This document shows positions 1 through 8,514 of a stretch of 64,000 nucleotides of DNA, one piece after another. The position numbers and the translations under genes were made by a program. The DNA is from Hafnia psychrotolerans (lineage in GTDB: Bacteria > Pseudomonadota > Gammaproteobacteria > Enterobacterales > Enterobacteriaceae), in assembly GCF_014639435.1 (NCBI RefSeq), contig NZ_BMFZ01000011.1, forward strand, positions 97,714-161,713, written 5' to 3'. How positions within the stretch are numbered: position 1 is the stretch's first letter; each line of letters starts with the position of its first letter. The notes under the pieces are model-generated. The model was not told the origin of the DNA, ran no database searches, and saw only the letters and a program-made list of their open reading frames with translations.

Positions 1-69
1 CGACAGCAAAGCTGATTAACCTGCCGACAGCGCAGTAAAACCTCCGTCGGGAGAAGGAATAGGCCGTCA

Positions 70-1065
70 ATGAGTCAAAAAATCAGTTGGATAGATAACC
101 TGCGGGCCATTGCTTGCATGATGGTAGTGATGATCCACGCCAGCACGGCGCAGGTGGTAAATTTTCAGGCGATCCATGATGTTGAATGGACGGTAGCTAA
201 TCTGCTTAACTCCGCCTCACGGGTTAGTGTGCCGCTGTTTTTTATGATTTCCGGCTATCTATTTTTTGGCGAGAAAAGTGCGACCAAACGCCATTTTTTG
301 CGCGTGGGATTATGTCTGCTGTTTTACAGCGTGATAATGCTGATGTATATCTACAGCCTGACTAATATCGGTTTTTGGCCTTCTCTGCAGAATATCCTGC
401 AAAAGCCGGTGTTTTATCATCTTTGGTTCTTTTACGCGATTGTCGTGATCTACCTTCTCTCGCCATTCATCAGAGTGAAAGAGGTGGTGGGAAGTTATGC
501 ACTGGTGGCAGGGATTGTCCTCGGTGTGCTGGCGAACCCGCAGCTCCCCGTGCTGAACTGGCAGGGTTTTCACCTTCTTCCCTTGGATCTCTATATTAGC
601 GGCGATACTTTCTATTACCTGCTCTATGCACTGATGGGGCGCGCCATTGGCATGATGAATACGCAAAAAACCGGCATCACTGCGGCGGCTATTGGCCTAT
701 TTATTCTCAGCACGCTGGGGATCGCCTGGGGAACACGCTATCAATCGTTGATAAACCAAAACTTTGCCGACACCTTCTACGTCTATTGCGGCCCGCTGGT
801 GTTCGTTGCCGCTCTTTCTTTGTATGTTATCGTCAAAAATAGCTTATCCGGGCGCATATTGCCGGGATTAGCGCTGGTTTCCCGTCATTCTTTGCCAATC
901 TACGGTTTTCACGCGATGATCGTTATCGGTCTGCGCGCTGCGCATATTGGTTTCCCTCAGTGGCCGCTGGTTAATATCGCTTTTCTCTTTACCTGCGGTC
1001 TTTTTGGCAGCCTGGGGTTGGCGATATTGCTGGGAAAAGTGGATACACGAAAGTGGGTGAGTTAA
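70..1065 (+). CDS. wecH: O-acetyltransferase WecH
   Basis: Integral inner-membrane acyltransferase (acyltransferase-3 family) of 331 aa, the same length as E. coli WecH (YiaH), which O-acetylates enterobacterial common antigen. The N-terminus WIDNLRAIACMMVVMIHAS carries the family's H at about residue 23, followed by SRVSVPLFFMISGYLFFGE (about 50-68) and about ten hydrophobic segments. The motif NFADTFYVYCGPLVF and the C-terminal SRHSLPIYGFHA also match the E. coli protein as I remember it. The gene is convergent with the GlxA-type regulator and overlaps its 3' end by 4 bp. A GGGAGAAGGA purine stretch precedes the ATG. Identification is by recall of the family sequence. Confidence 0.88.
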   Translation: MSQKISWIDNLRAIACMMVVMIHASTAQVVNFQAIHDVEWTVANLLNSASRVSVPLFFMISGYLFFGEKSATKRHFLRVGLCLLFYSVIMLMYIYSLTNIGFWPSLQNILQKPVFYHLWFFYAIVVIYLLSPFIRVKEVVGSYALVAGIVLGVLANPQLPVLNWQGFHLLPLDLYISGDTFYYLLYALMGRAIGMMNTQKTGITAAAIGLFILSTLGIAWGTRYQSLINQNFADTFYVYCGPLVFVAALSLYVIVKNSLSGRILPGLALVSRHSLPIYGFHAMIVIGLRAAHIGFPQWPLVNIAFLFTCGLFGSLGLAILLGKVDTRKWVS

Positions 1066-1982
1066 CGCTCTTCCCATCTCTCCTGTGCCCGACGGAACTG
1101 CCTACCGGAAGAAAATCCTGCCGCCAGTGCGGCTTTCTCGATGCCCAGTCCCTGCTGTAGACGCTGGCTGGCGATGGCAATACGCAGTTGCTCATGATAG
1201 TCGCGCACGCTGATCCCCAGATGTTGTTTAAAAAGGCGGGTGAGGTGGCGGCTACTGATGTGGGATTTGGCGGCGACCTCTTCGACTTGCCATGTGGATT
1301 CCGGTTCAGCGGCCATCAGGTTTTGTGCGCGGTGTACGGCCGGATGCAGGTGGTTGCGGTAGCGCAGCCACGGCGACAGTTGTGGGTCATCACCTGCGCG
1401 GCGGAAATAGACTACCATCTCGCGGGCGACGTCCAGCGCGGCCTGCGCACCCAGATGGCGGGAAATAATGTGCAGTGCGAGATCGATACCCGCCGTGATC
1501 CCTGCGCTGGTTAGTACAAAACGGTCTTCGACAAAAATTCGGTTATCTTTCACTTGCGCGGTCGGTACCTGCTGGCGCAGACGGGCGATCACGTCATGGT
1601 GAGTGGTGCACTGGTAGCCATCGAGTAGACCCGCCTGACCGGCCAGCAGACTGCCGGAGCAGATACACACCAGCGTCAGATCGCCCCGTTCGATGGCGGC
1701 TTTTTGCTGCCTCAGCCAGTCGCGCGTGATCATGGCCACCGGGCTGACAAAGTTTTCTGCGGAGTGCTCAACGCCAGGCATGATCAGAATGCTGCCTTCC
1801 GGCAGGCTCGCGGGCAGTGGCTGTAAATGCGCCACCGTCAGCCCGGTGGACATCATCACTTCCGGCTGTGGGCCGATATAATGCAGCTGAAATTGTCCGG
1901 CTAGCCGTAGCGCTTCCGCCGGACCGGCCAGATCTAACGACATCACGCCCGGTAGCGCCACAAAATAGACATTTCGCTGCAT
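1062..1982 (-). CDS. GlxA-family AraC-type transcriptional regulator
   Basis: Protein of 306 aa with a DJ-1/PfpI-like N-terminal domain (about 1-165, with LVCICSGSLLAGQAGLLDG around the nucleophile-elbow position) and a C-terminal AraC/XylS double helix-turn-helix (about 215-300, with AAKSHISSRHLTRLFKQHLG). This architecture defines the GlxA/FtrA-like regulators, whose ligands are mostly unknown. It lies 36 bp downstream of, and on the same strand as, a cysteine hydrolase, so the two are probably co-transcribed and the regulator may sense a substrate or product of that hydrolase. The target is not deducible from sequence. Confidence 0.85.
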   Translation of the reverse strand: MQRNVYFVALPGVMSLDLAGPAEALRLAGQFQLHYIGPQPEVMMSTGLTVAHLQPLPASLPEGSILIMPGVEHSAENFVSPVAMITRDWLRQQKAAIERGDLTLVCICSGSLLAGQAGLLDGYQCTTHHDVIARLRQQVPTAQVKDNRIFVEDRFVLTSAGITAGIDLALHIISRHLGAQAALDVAREMVVYFRRAGDDPQLSPWLRYRNHLHPAVHRAQNLMAAEPESTWQVEEVAAKSHISSRHLTRLFKQHLGISVRDYHEQLRIAIASQRLQQGLGIEKAALAAGFSSGRQFRRAQERWEER

Positions 1983-2018
1983 ATCGCCTCATTTCTTCGT
2001 CAGTACAAAAGCCTATCT

Positions 2019-2573
2019 TCACACAGCCTGGTCGAGTTCCGCCAGCACGCCGTCAACGTCAGTAATGGTCGCGAAGCGATCAGCCAGTACCAGTTCGGTA
2101 TGACGCTTGATGGCCGTGGTAGAGAATATGCCGCCATCGGCGTGTGCCATCGGGAAAGTCATGGTTGCTTCGGTCACGAACGTCACTTTATAACCGATGT
2201 CCGACGCCACACGCGTTGTCGTTTCGCAGCACTGCTCGGTCCTTAGGCCCGCGATGATCAAATGCGTGATGCCTTCTTCGCGCAGCCATGTGTCCAGACC
2301 GGATTCCAGCAGTGCATTGTGCACGTGCTTGTGAACCGTTTTTTGCGGTGTATGGCTGAGGAAAGTCATCGGCGTTACCCATCCGGATTCCAGCGAAAAC
2401 ACACCTTCGGGATTGACGTGAAACACATCAACAATCGGGATATTGCGTGTCTGGCAGCCGTCAATCAGGCGGCTAAGCGCATGCTGAAATGCAGGGAGAT
2501 CGTCTTCCTGCCAGAAAGGGCGATGCTCGAATGAGCGTTGAACGTCGATATTTAACAGGGCACTTTTAGTCAT
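2019..2573 (-). CDS. isochorismatase-like cysteine hydrolase
   Basis: Cysteine hydrolase of the isochorismatase/nicotinamidase superfamily, 184 aa from the chosen ATG. The three catalytic positions are visible: D in LLNIDVQRSF near the N-terminus, K in the KTVHKHVHNALLESGLD stretch, and C in IIAGLRTEQCCETTTRVA, followed by a conserved VTEAT strand. Such enzymes hydrolyse amides, carbamates or isochorismate; the substrate is unknown here. The ATG at 2573 is preceded by GGAG at good spacing and the family begins close to this point; an upstream in-frame GTG (2612) lacks such a site. It precedes the GlxA-type regulator in a probable two-gene operon. Confidence 0.8.
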   Translation of the reverse strand: MTKSALLNIDVQRSFEHRPFWQEDDLPAFQHALSRLIDGCQTRNIPIVDVFHVNPEGVFSLESGWVTPMTFLSHTPQKTVHKHVHNALLESGLDTWLREEGITHLIIAGLRTEQCCETTTRVASDIGYKVTFVTEATMTFPMAHADGGIFSTTAIKRHTELVLADRFATITDVDGVLAELDQAV

Positions 2574-2778
2574 TTTCGGACTCCATCTTGTGAGAGTGAA
2601 GCCAGTTTGCACCTGAAATAATGCTGAGAAAATGCCAAAAACGGACAGGGTACTGACCGGGACGGACGACCTGCTTCTTTACGCTATCAGGTTGCATAAA
2701 AATGTCCTCGTGAAAGTTAATATCAGGAGGACATAATAAAATGAAGCCATGTTTTAATTTCGCGATTGACGTTGCAGG

Positions 2779-3813
2779 CTAGAACACCAACTGCACTTTC
2801 GATGCTTTGGATTTATCCAGTGCAAACTCCAGCGCTTCCACCAAATCCCCTTGTGGGAACTCGGCGGAGAGCAACGGCATCGGGTCGACGGTTTTATTGG
2901 CCAGCCACGCCACGGCGGTGTTGAATTCCTCAGTGAAGCGGAAGCTACCGACCCAGTTAATCTCTTTGGCAATCAGCATCATCAGGGGGAAATCATTCAC
3001 TACCGGTCCCATACCGACCTGTACCAGCGTACCGCGCGCGCGCGTCACTTCCAGACAGCGACGGATGGATGAAGGGTGGCCGGAGGCATCGAAGGACACA
3101 TCGAAAAAGCCTTTCTCCGTCTGATAGGCTGAGAAATCGCCCTGTGCGGCGTCCAGCGCTTGACTGGCACCGACCGCCAGTGCCAGCGTGCGGCAGCGCT
3201 CACTCGGGTCGGTCACGATGATTTCAGCTGCACCCTTAGCCTTAGCGGCCAGCACAATCAGGCAACCAATGGGGCCGACACCGGAAACAAACACAGTCTT
3301 ACCCTGAATATCGCCGGCCTGATTGACGGCGTGGATCGCAACCGCCAGCGGCTCGGCGAATACCATCAGGCGGTCGCTGACCTTGCTATCAAAGGGAATA
3401 CACTGGCTGCTCTCGACGATTTTATACTGTGTAAACGCCCCGTTAATGTGTGGAAAGTACATGGCGCTGCCGAAAAATTTCATCGTCGTACACTGGTTTT
3501 CATCGCCGGACAGGCAGTATTTGCAGGTTTTACAGGGTTTGCTGGGGTTCAGCGCCACTTTCTGACCGGGCTGCAAATGCGGGTTGTCGGATTTCTCCAC
3601 CACGCCGACCACTTCATGGCCCAACACCATGGCTTCACGTACTTTAAAATCGCCGACCTGACCGTGCTCATAATAGTGCAAGTCCGAGCCGCAGATACCG
3701 CCACGGGTCACTTTGACCAGCGTTCCCTGTCCCTGGTAGTCAATCTTCTGATCGACCACTGAGACCTCTTTTTTACCGGTGACGATGCAGGATTGGGTGT
3801 CAATATTCATCAT
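2779..3813 (-). CDS. idnD: L-idonate 5-dehydrogenase
   Basis: Zinc-dependent medium-chain dehydrogenase (344 aa; E. coli IdnD is 343) that interconverts L-idonate and 5-ketogluconate using NAD(P). Visible motifs: catalytic-zinc GGICGSDLHYYEHG and GHEVVG near the N-terminus, a structural zinc cluster CKTCKYCLSGDENQC (about 98-112), and the Rossmann glycines in VSGVGPIGCLIV (about 175). Close match to IdnD by recall (FFGSAMYFPH, FAEPLAVAIHA, FRFTEEFNTAV). ATG codons at 3813 and 3810 both fit the AAAGAG ribosome-binding site. The other idn genes (idnO, idnT, idnR) are not next to it, so it is an orphan in this window, but a CRP site and a Gnt/Idn-type operator lie upstream. Confidence 0.9.
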   Translation of the reverse strand: MMNIDTQSCIVTGKKEVSVVDQKIDYQGQGTLVKVTRGGICGSDLHYYEHGQVGDFKVREAMVLGHEVVGVVEKSDNPHLQPGQKVALNPSKPCKTCKYCLSGDENQCTTMKFFGSAMYFPHINGAFTQYKIVESSQCIPFDSKVSDRLMVFAEPLAVAIHAVNQAGDIQGKTVFVSGVGPIGCLIVLAAKAKGAAEIIVTDPSERCRTLALAVGASQALDAAQGDFSAYQTEKGFFDVSFDASGHPSSIRRCLEVTRARGTLVQVGMGPVVNDFPLMMLIAKEINWVGSFRFTEEFNTAVAWLANKTVDPMPLLSAEFPQGDLVEALEFALDKSKASKVQLVF

Positions 3814-3842
3814 TTTCACTCTTTATTGGACGCCGTGACGAC

Positions 3843-3848
3843 AGTATT
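3843..3848 (-). promoter_or_regulatory. candidate -10 of idnD promoter
   Basis: On the bottom strand the stretch TAAATACT lies about 30 bp upstream of idnD and would place a start point near 3836, about 65 bp from the centre of the upstream CRP site, close to a class I arrangement. No good -35 is visible, as is usual for CRP-dependent promoters. Confidence 0.35.
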
Positions 3849-3890
3849 TACGGCAGGATAGACACCAGTAAAGAGGGTTTCTTTGGGCAT

Positions 3891-3912
3891 AAATGTGATC
3901 GACATCACTTTA
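3891..3912 (-). promoter_or_regulatory. CRP (cAMP receptor protein) binding site
   Basis: The sequence AAATGTGATCGACATCACTT, extended to 3912, is a near-perfect symmetric match to the CRP consensus (TGTGA-N6-TCACA, here TGTGA-TCGACA-TCACT). It lies between the benE stop and idnD, upstream of idnD, so it should activate idnD when glucose is scarce. Confidence 0.8.
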
Positions 3913-3929
3913 AACAGTGTTACGAAAAG

Positions 3930-3945
3930 CTGTTACCCATAACTT
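3930..3945. promoter_or_regulatory. GntR/IdnR-type operator upstream of idnD
   Basis: CTGTTACCCATAACTT closely resembles the palindromic operators bound by GntR and IdnR in E. coli (core TGTTACCGATAACA, from memory). A second partial half-site (GTGTTACG) lies at 3918-3925. The position next to the CRP site and upstream of idnD fits gluconate/idonate-responsive control. No gntR or idnR gene is in this window. Confidence 0.6.
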
Positions 3946-3960
3946 GAATGACCTCAACTT

Positions 3961-5139
3961 TTACACCGTCCTTTGGCGTGAATAACTCAGAATCAAGTGT
4001 GTGATCACACCGCCAACCAAACCCCAGAAGGCCGAACCGACGCCGAGCAGTGAAAGCCCTGAAGCAGTGATCAAGAAGGTGACAATCGCGGCATCGCGCT
4101 GACTCTCTTCAGCCAGTGCGCGATGCAAGCTGCCGGAAATAGTCCCCAGCAGTGCCAGCCCAGCGATGGCGTGAATCAGGGGTGTCGGCAATGCGGTAAA
4201 CAACATGCCAATCGAGCCGCCAAACAGACCGGCCAGAAGATAAAACCCTCCCGCTGCCACGGCCGCCGTATAGCGTTTTTTGGGATCAGGATGAACATCC
4301 TCACCCATACAGATCGCGGCGGTAATGGCAGCGATACAGATGGTAAACCCCCCGAACGGTGCCAAAATCAACGCAGCCAGCGCAGTCCATGAAATGAGCG
4401 GAGAAACCGGCAGTTTATAGCCATGCGCTTTTAGGGTGGCGATGCCGGGTGCATTCTGCGACGCCATAGTGACCACGAAAAATGGAATACCGATGCCCAG
4501 CAGCGTGGCAAGTGAGAAATGCGGCATGATAAATGCCGGTATCGCAAACGTCATGCTCTGGCCTTGTAAGGCGATTCCCCCTTGCCATGCGGCGACAACC
4601 AGCCCGGCAGCCAGCGTCAGGACAATCGCGTAGCGGGGCAGCAAACGGCGTGCCAGCAGATAAACCAGACACATCGCGCCTGCTAGCGGGAAATTGCTTT
4701 GCAGCGAGGTGAAAGCATCCAGCCCGAAGCGTAACAAAATACCGCCGAGCATCGCCGCCGACAGCGCCTGCGGAATGTATTGCATCAGACGGGCGAACAG
4801 GCCGGTTACGCCGCACAACAGAATCAGCCCGGTGGCGAAAATAAAGACGCCGATGGCGTCGTTAATTGAGGTGCCCGGTAGGCTGGTAACCAGCAGCGCC
4901 GCGCCGGGCGTTGACCAGGCCGTCACTACTGGCGTGCGGTACCACAGCGATAACCCGATGGATGTCACGCCCATTCCAAGGCCGAGCATTGTCAGCCAAC
5001 CGCCGATTTGCGCCGCGCTGGCGCCTGCGGCCTCGGCGGCCTGGAAAATAATCGCTGCCGAGCTGGTGTAGCCGACCATCACCGCGACAAAGCCGGCGAG
5101 CACAGCGGAAAAGGTGAAATCCTTTAAACGGGAATTCAT
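3961..5139 (-). CDS. BenE-family transporter (YdcO-like)
   Basis: Membrane protein of 392 aa with about 12 hydrophobic segments, belonging to the benzoate:H+ symporter BenE family; E. coli YdcO has nearly the same length. Recognisable segments are FVAVMVGYTSSAAIIFQAA near the N-terminus, TPGAALL, MASQNAPGIATLKAHGY (central, highly conserved in the family) and FGGFTICIAAITAAICMG. The substrate of YdcO-type members is not established, so benzoate transport is only a family-level guess. An AAGGA site precedes the ATG by 9 bases. In E. coli the partner gene is the XRE-cupin regulator ydcN (sutR); here only remnants of such a gene remain on the facing strand. Confidence 0.85.
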   Translation of the reverse strand: MNSRLKDFTFSAVLAGFVAVMVGYTSSAAIIFQAAEAAGASAAQIGGWLTMLGLGMGVTSIGLSLWYRTPVVTAWSTPGAALLVTSLPGTSINDAIGVFIFATGLILLCGVTGLFARLMQYIPQALSAAMLGGILLRFGLDAFTSLQSNFPLAGAMCLVYLLARRLLPRYAIVLTLAAGLVVAAWQGGIALQGQSMTFAIPAFIMPHFSLATLLGIGIPFFVVTMASQNAPGIATLKAHGYKLPVSPLISWTALAALILAPFGGFTICIAAITAAICMGEDVHPDPKKRYTAAVAAGGFYLLAGLFGGSIGMLFTALPTPLIHAIAGLALLGTISGSLHRALAEESQRDAAIVTFLITASGLSLLGVGSAFWGLVGGVITHLILSYSRQRTV

Positions 5140-5187
5140 GATTGAAAATCCTTCTGATCAGGCGACGATGGCGGCATTCTGTGGGGC

Positions 5188-5224
5188 GTTATAACGCACT
5201 CAACATATCATTGTGCGTTATAAC
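5188..5224. promoter_or_regulatory. perfect 12-bp inverted repeat, probable operator
   Basis: GTTATAACGCAC at 5188-5199 and its exact reverse complement GTGCGTTATAAC at 5213-5224 are separated by 13 bp. The site lies 49 bp upstream of the benE start and 44 bp before the ATG of the facing regulator remnant. The arrangement is that of a shared operator for a dimeric autoregulator. Each arm also contains the self-complementary octamer GTTATAAC. Confidence 0.65.
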
Positions 5225-5267
5225 ATACAACACCCCTTCAGCAGCCGGCATGAATAAAGGAAGTCCT

Positions 5268-5475
5268 ATGCCAGAACTCGCCCAAAATGTCATCAGCGCT
5301 GCATTGCCACGGCCTGCTGACCATATTTAACAGCGAACTTCTGGAATGCGCGCCATGCCGCGGTTTCCTTTTTATACTGTGCTTTAATGCGGATTCCTGG
5401 CATGCCTACCGCAATGAAAGTACAGATATCGTCCGTTTTCATGACCTGATACATTATCCCCACACTTGGCCTTGA
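5268..5475 (+). pseudogene. remnant of SutR/YdcN-like XRE-cupin regulator
   Basis: An ATG at 5268 with an AAAGGAAG ribosome-binding site starts MPELAQNVISAAL, which resembles the N-terminus of SutR (MENLARFLSTTL). This frame stops after about 20 codons. From about 5383, in another frame, the sequence FNADSWHAYRNESTDIVRFH then DLIHYP matches the C-terminus of SutR (FAADVTHIYRN...VHFHSLIHYPRS, from memory) and ends with TGA at 5473. The helix-turn-helix and most of the cupin domain, about 140 codons, are missing. The gene was therefore destroyed by internal deletion plus frameshift. Neighbour benE and the operator between them support the identity, since ydcN and ydcO are adjacent in E. coli. 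Confidence 0.75.
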
Positions 5476-5519
5476 TGGATTGTTACCTGCTGCATCGGTT
5501 TATTTGAGGAGAGCATCAT

Positions 5520-5972
5520 ATGAGTTCATCGGAAGCGATCACGGTTCACCCACTCACCCCAATGGATCGTGCTGGTTGGGAAATTCTGTGGCGCGATTAT
5601 CTGGACTTTTACCAGTCAGAGTTTGAACCGGCACAGTTCGACTACACCTTCCAGCGCTTGTCGCAGCCTGACTATGCTGGCATGTTTGGTTATGTGGCAG
5701 AATATCAGGGGAAACTGGTTGGGCTGGTGAACTGTATTAATCACGATCACGGCTGGTATATGCAGCAGGTGGTCTATTTGCAGGATTTATACGTAGATGA
5801 AAGCGCGCGCAAGTTGGGTGTCGGGCAAAAATTGATTGAAGCGGTGTACGCCTACGCTGACCAGAATGACAAAGCCAACGTCTACTGGACTACTAAAACT
5901 TCGAACCACACCGCACGTAAACTGTATGACCGAGTCGGAGTACTGACGGATTTCATCAAATATCAGCGCTAA
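5520..5972 (+). CDS. GNAT family N-acetyltransferase
   Basis: 150-aa acetyltransferase. The acetyl-CoA-binding region is visible as LQDLYVDESARKLGVGQKLIEAV (about 87-109, the R/Q-x-x-G-x-G/A type loop is KLGVGQ), followed by a typical C-terminal strand with the motif NHTARKLYDRVG (aromatic Y in the RKLYDRVG loop). The ATG at 5520 follows TTGAGGAGAGC, a strong ribosome-binding site. Substrate unknown. Convergent with another GNAT gene 9 bp downstream. Confidence 0.85.
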   Translation: MSSSEAITVHPLTPMDRAGWEILWRDYLDFYQSEFEPAQFDYTFQRLSQPDYAGMFGYVAEYQGKLVGLVNCINHDHGWYMQQVVYLQDLYVDESARKLGVGQKLIEAVYAYADQNDKANVYWTTKTSNHTARKLYDRVGVLTDFIKYQR

Positions 5973-5981
5973 TGGGCGCTA

Positions 5982-6461
5982 TTACAGCGCTTTTAACGCT
6001 TTTACCATGGTCAGATTGGTCGGCGTATAACCCAGGCTGGTATACAACGCCTGCGCCGCGCTGTTGTGGTAAAACACATTCAGGCCGATGGATTTCAAAC
6101 CCAGCTCGCGCACTTTCTCTTCCAGCTGTAAAAAGGCAGCGCGGGCATGTCCCTGACGGCGAAATTCGCTAAACACCGACACTTCATAGATGAAAGCACT
6201 GCGTTCGCCCTGACGTTCGCTGACCGCAAACCAGATATAACCGACGATTTGCCCATCGACATCGGTTCTAATTTCAAACAAATGATGATCCGGCGTGGCC
6301 ACACCTTGTGGTAGTGACCGTGCTATTTCATCCTGCGAACGTGTCAGTGCGTTTTCTGGCATCCAGCGGCCTGAGGTGACATTTTCGTTGGCATAGTCCG
6401 TGACCAGCTGCTCAAAAAATTGCGGGTAAAACGTTTCGCTCATCGGCGAGAGTACCGTCAT
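5982..6461 (-). CDS. GNAT family N-acetyltransferase
   Basis: 159-aa acetyltransferase unrelated in detail to the neighbouring one. The GNAT signature is IYEVSVFSEFRRQGHARAA (about 91-109, acetyl-CoA loop RRQGHA), then GLNVFYHNSAAQALYTSLGY, the usual NxxAxxLYxxxGF motif. The stop lies 9 bp from the stop of the convergent GNAT gene, and the small secreted protein gene upstream ends 5 bp before this start, so these two leftward genes may be co-transcribed. Substrate unknown. Confidence 0.83.
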   Translation of the reverse strand: MTVLSPMSETFYPQFFEQLVTDYANENVTSGRWMPENALTRSQDEIARSLPQGVATPDHHLFEIRTDVDGQIVGYIWFAVSERQGERSAFIYEVSVFSEFRRQGHARAAFLQLEEKVRELGLKSIGLNVFYHNSAAQALYTSLGYTPTNLTMVKALKAL

Positions 6462-6466
6462 GGTGA

Positions 6467-7009
6467 TTAATCCTTCTTCGGTTTCTTATAAGGGGTAACA
6501 AAGCATTCGCTGACGCTGGTGCCATTGGTTTCTACTGTGGTGATGACATAGCCCTTATCGTTGAGAACAATCGCGCTGTAGGGCAATAGATCCTGCCTGG
6601 CACTGGTCATCTTTTCAAATTCGCGGAGAAGCTTGGCTTTGGCATCGGCCTGTTCAGGTTTATCCATTCCTGAAACGTCAATGAATGCTTGTTTAAACAC
6701 CGTACTTAGCCCGTTTTTTTCTATCCGACTTTCAACGATAGCTTTCACGTTAGCCGTTACGTCATTGCCCAGTAAAAACATGCTGACTATCTGATACGTC
6801 AGTACATTATTTTTCTTACTGACCACAAAACCGTTCTCGAACGATTTCATCTTCAGGTTGTTGGGATAGGTAAACTCATCCAGGCAGATGGTTTTGTCGC
6901 CCACCTTAAACTGATTAAATCGCGCTTTGATCTCCTTGGGGGATGAGGCTTGCGCTGCAGATACCAGCAGCGGCAGGAGCATCATAAAGGCAAGGTTCCG
7001 TTTTTTCAT
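6467..7009 (-). CDS. putative periplasmic protein of unknown function
   Basis: 180-aa protein that I do not recognise. The N-terminus MKKRNLAFMMLLPLLVSAAQ then ASS is a typical Sec signal peptide, with likely signal-peptidase I cleavage after AQA at about residue 21. The mature part is mixed alpha/beta, contains only two cysteines (KTICLDEF and SECFVTP), and ends in basic residues (PYKKPKKD). The two cysteines could form one disulfide. It sits 5 bp upstream of a GNAT gene on the same strand. No catalytic motif is apparent. Confidence 0.7.
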   Translation of the reverse strand: MKKRNLAFMMLLPLLVSAAQASSPKEIKARFNQFKVGDKTICLDEFTYPNNLKMKSFENGFVVSKKNNVLTYQIVSMFLLGNDVTANVKAIVESRIEKNGLSTVFKQAFIDVSGMDKPEQADAKAKLLREFEKMTSARQDLLPYSAIVLNDKGYVITTVETNGTSVSECFVTPYKKPKKD

Positions 7010-7103
7010 GGTCTATTCCTGGAGTAAAAAGCCCGACATCAGGGGGTTTCAGCAGTATAGGGAGGCCGGTGCAGGATGCGAACGTTTATCTTTGCGGATG
7101 TGA

Positions 7104-7871
<768 letters not shown>

Positions 7872-7878
7872 CTCTGCG

Positions 7879-8058
7879 TTAGCGGTTTTTATTCGTTTCT
7901 GAGCAGAAAATATAAATCGCATGTTGACCCTGCCCGTCATCAATCGGGAGGCTGGTGTAAAGCGTATTGAGCCAGTGCACGTTGGTGTTATAGCCGAGAT
8001 GGCTCCCGGCGGCGGTGCCGCTGTGGCCACGTTTTTTGACACGTCCCTCAGCCGTTGC
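7879..8058 (-). pseudogene. C-terminal coding remnant, unknown family
   Basis: On the bottom strand a frame without a start codon is open from 8058 to a TAA at 7879. It would encode about 59 residues including GHSGTAAGSHLGYNTNVHWL and NTLYTSLPIDDGQGQHAIYI. Codon third positions are strongly G/C like the neighbouring genes, which argues for a former coding sequence and not chance. The 5' part is replaced by the end of the GNAT gene, with an 11-bp overlap. I do not recognise the family. It is best read as the tail of a gene lost by deletion. Confidence 0.5.
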
Positions 8059-8500
8059 TCAGTATCTTAGTCAGGAAAAATCGGGTATGGGTGGCCGGGG
8101 TATCCTCCGGCGCGCGGGAGTCGGCGATGTAATCTTCCAGTGCCATCTGCATGTGGTATCCCATCTGTTCATAGAAAGGCCGCGCCTGGAAACTGAACGT
8201 ATCGACCAGCGAATACCGGCAGCCACGTACTTTGGCTTCTTCTTCCGCTTCGGTAATCAGCTGCGTGCCGACATTTTTTCCGCGCAGCGATTCATCGACC
8301 CACAGCATCTGGATGTACATCCATTTTCCGACGGTTTCAGCCACAATTCCGGCTTGTTTCTTGCCATTTTCATCCTCTACAAATACCCCTAACTCACGGA
8401 GTGTCGGCTGAGGAATAAAGTTTCTATTGAAACTGCGCAGACCATTTTTGATCTCTTCGAGGTCTTCGGTGGTGGGCGCATGGGTGAGACGGGTCTTCAT
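8048..8500 (-). CDS. GNAT family N-acetyltransferase
   Basis: 150-aa acetyltransferase. The acetyl-CoA-binding motif is MLWVDESLRGKNVGTQLITE (about 69-88, loop RGKNVG), followed by EAKVRGCRYSLVDTFSFQAR and PFYEQMGY, the typical C-terminal half of GNAT proteins of the YhhY/MnaT-like group. Substrate unknown. Its stop abuts the remnant coding frame 7879-8058. The LysE-type exporter gene lies 14 bp upstream on the same strand, so co-transcription is likely. Confidence 0.83.
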   Translation of the reverse strand: MKTRLTHAPTTEDLEEIKNGLRSFNRNFIPQPTLRELGVFVEDENGKKQAGIVAETVGKWMYIQMLWVDESLRGKNVGTQLITEAEEEAKVRGCRYSLVDTFSFQARPFYEQMGYHMQMALEDYIADSRAPEDTPATHTRFFLTKILSNG

Positions 8501-8514
8501 GACAGGATTCCTTT

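Noticed and set aside
5142..5330. 62-codon frame starting just before the benE operator
   Set aside because: It begins upstream of the palindromic operator and has no ribosome-binding site. Only the later ATG at 5268 looks like a true (now broken) start.
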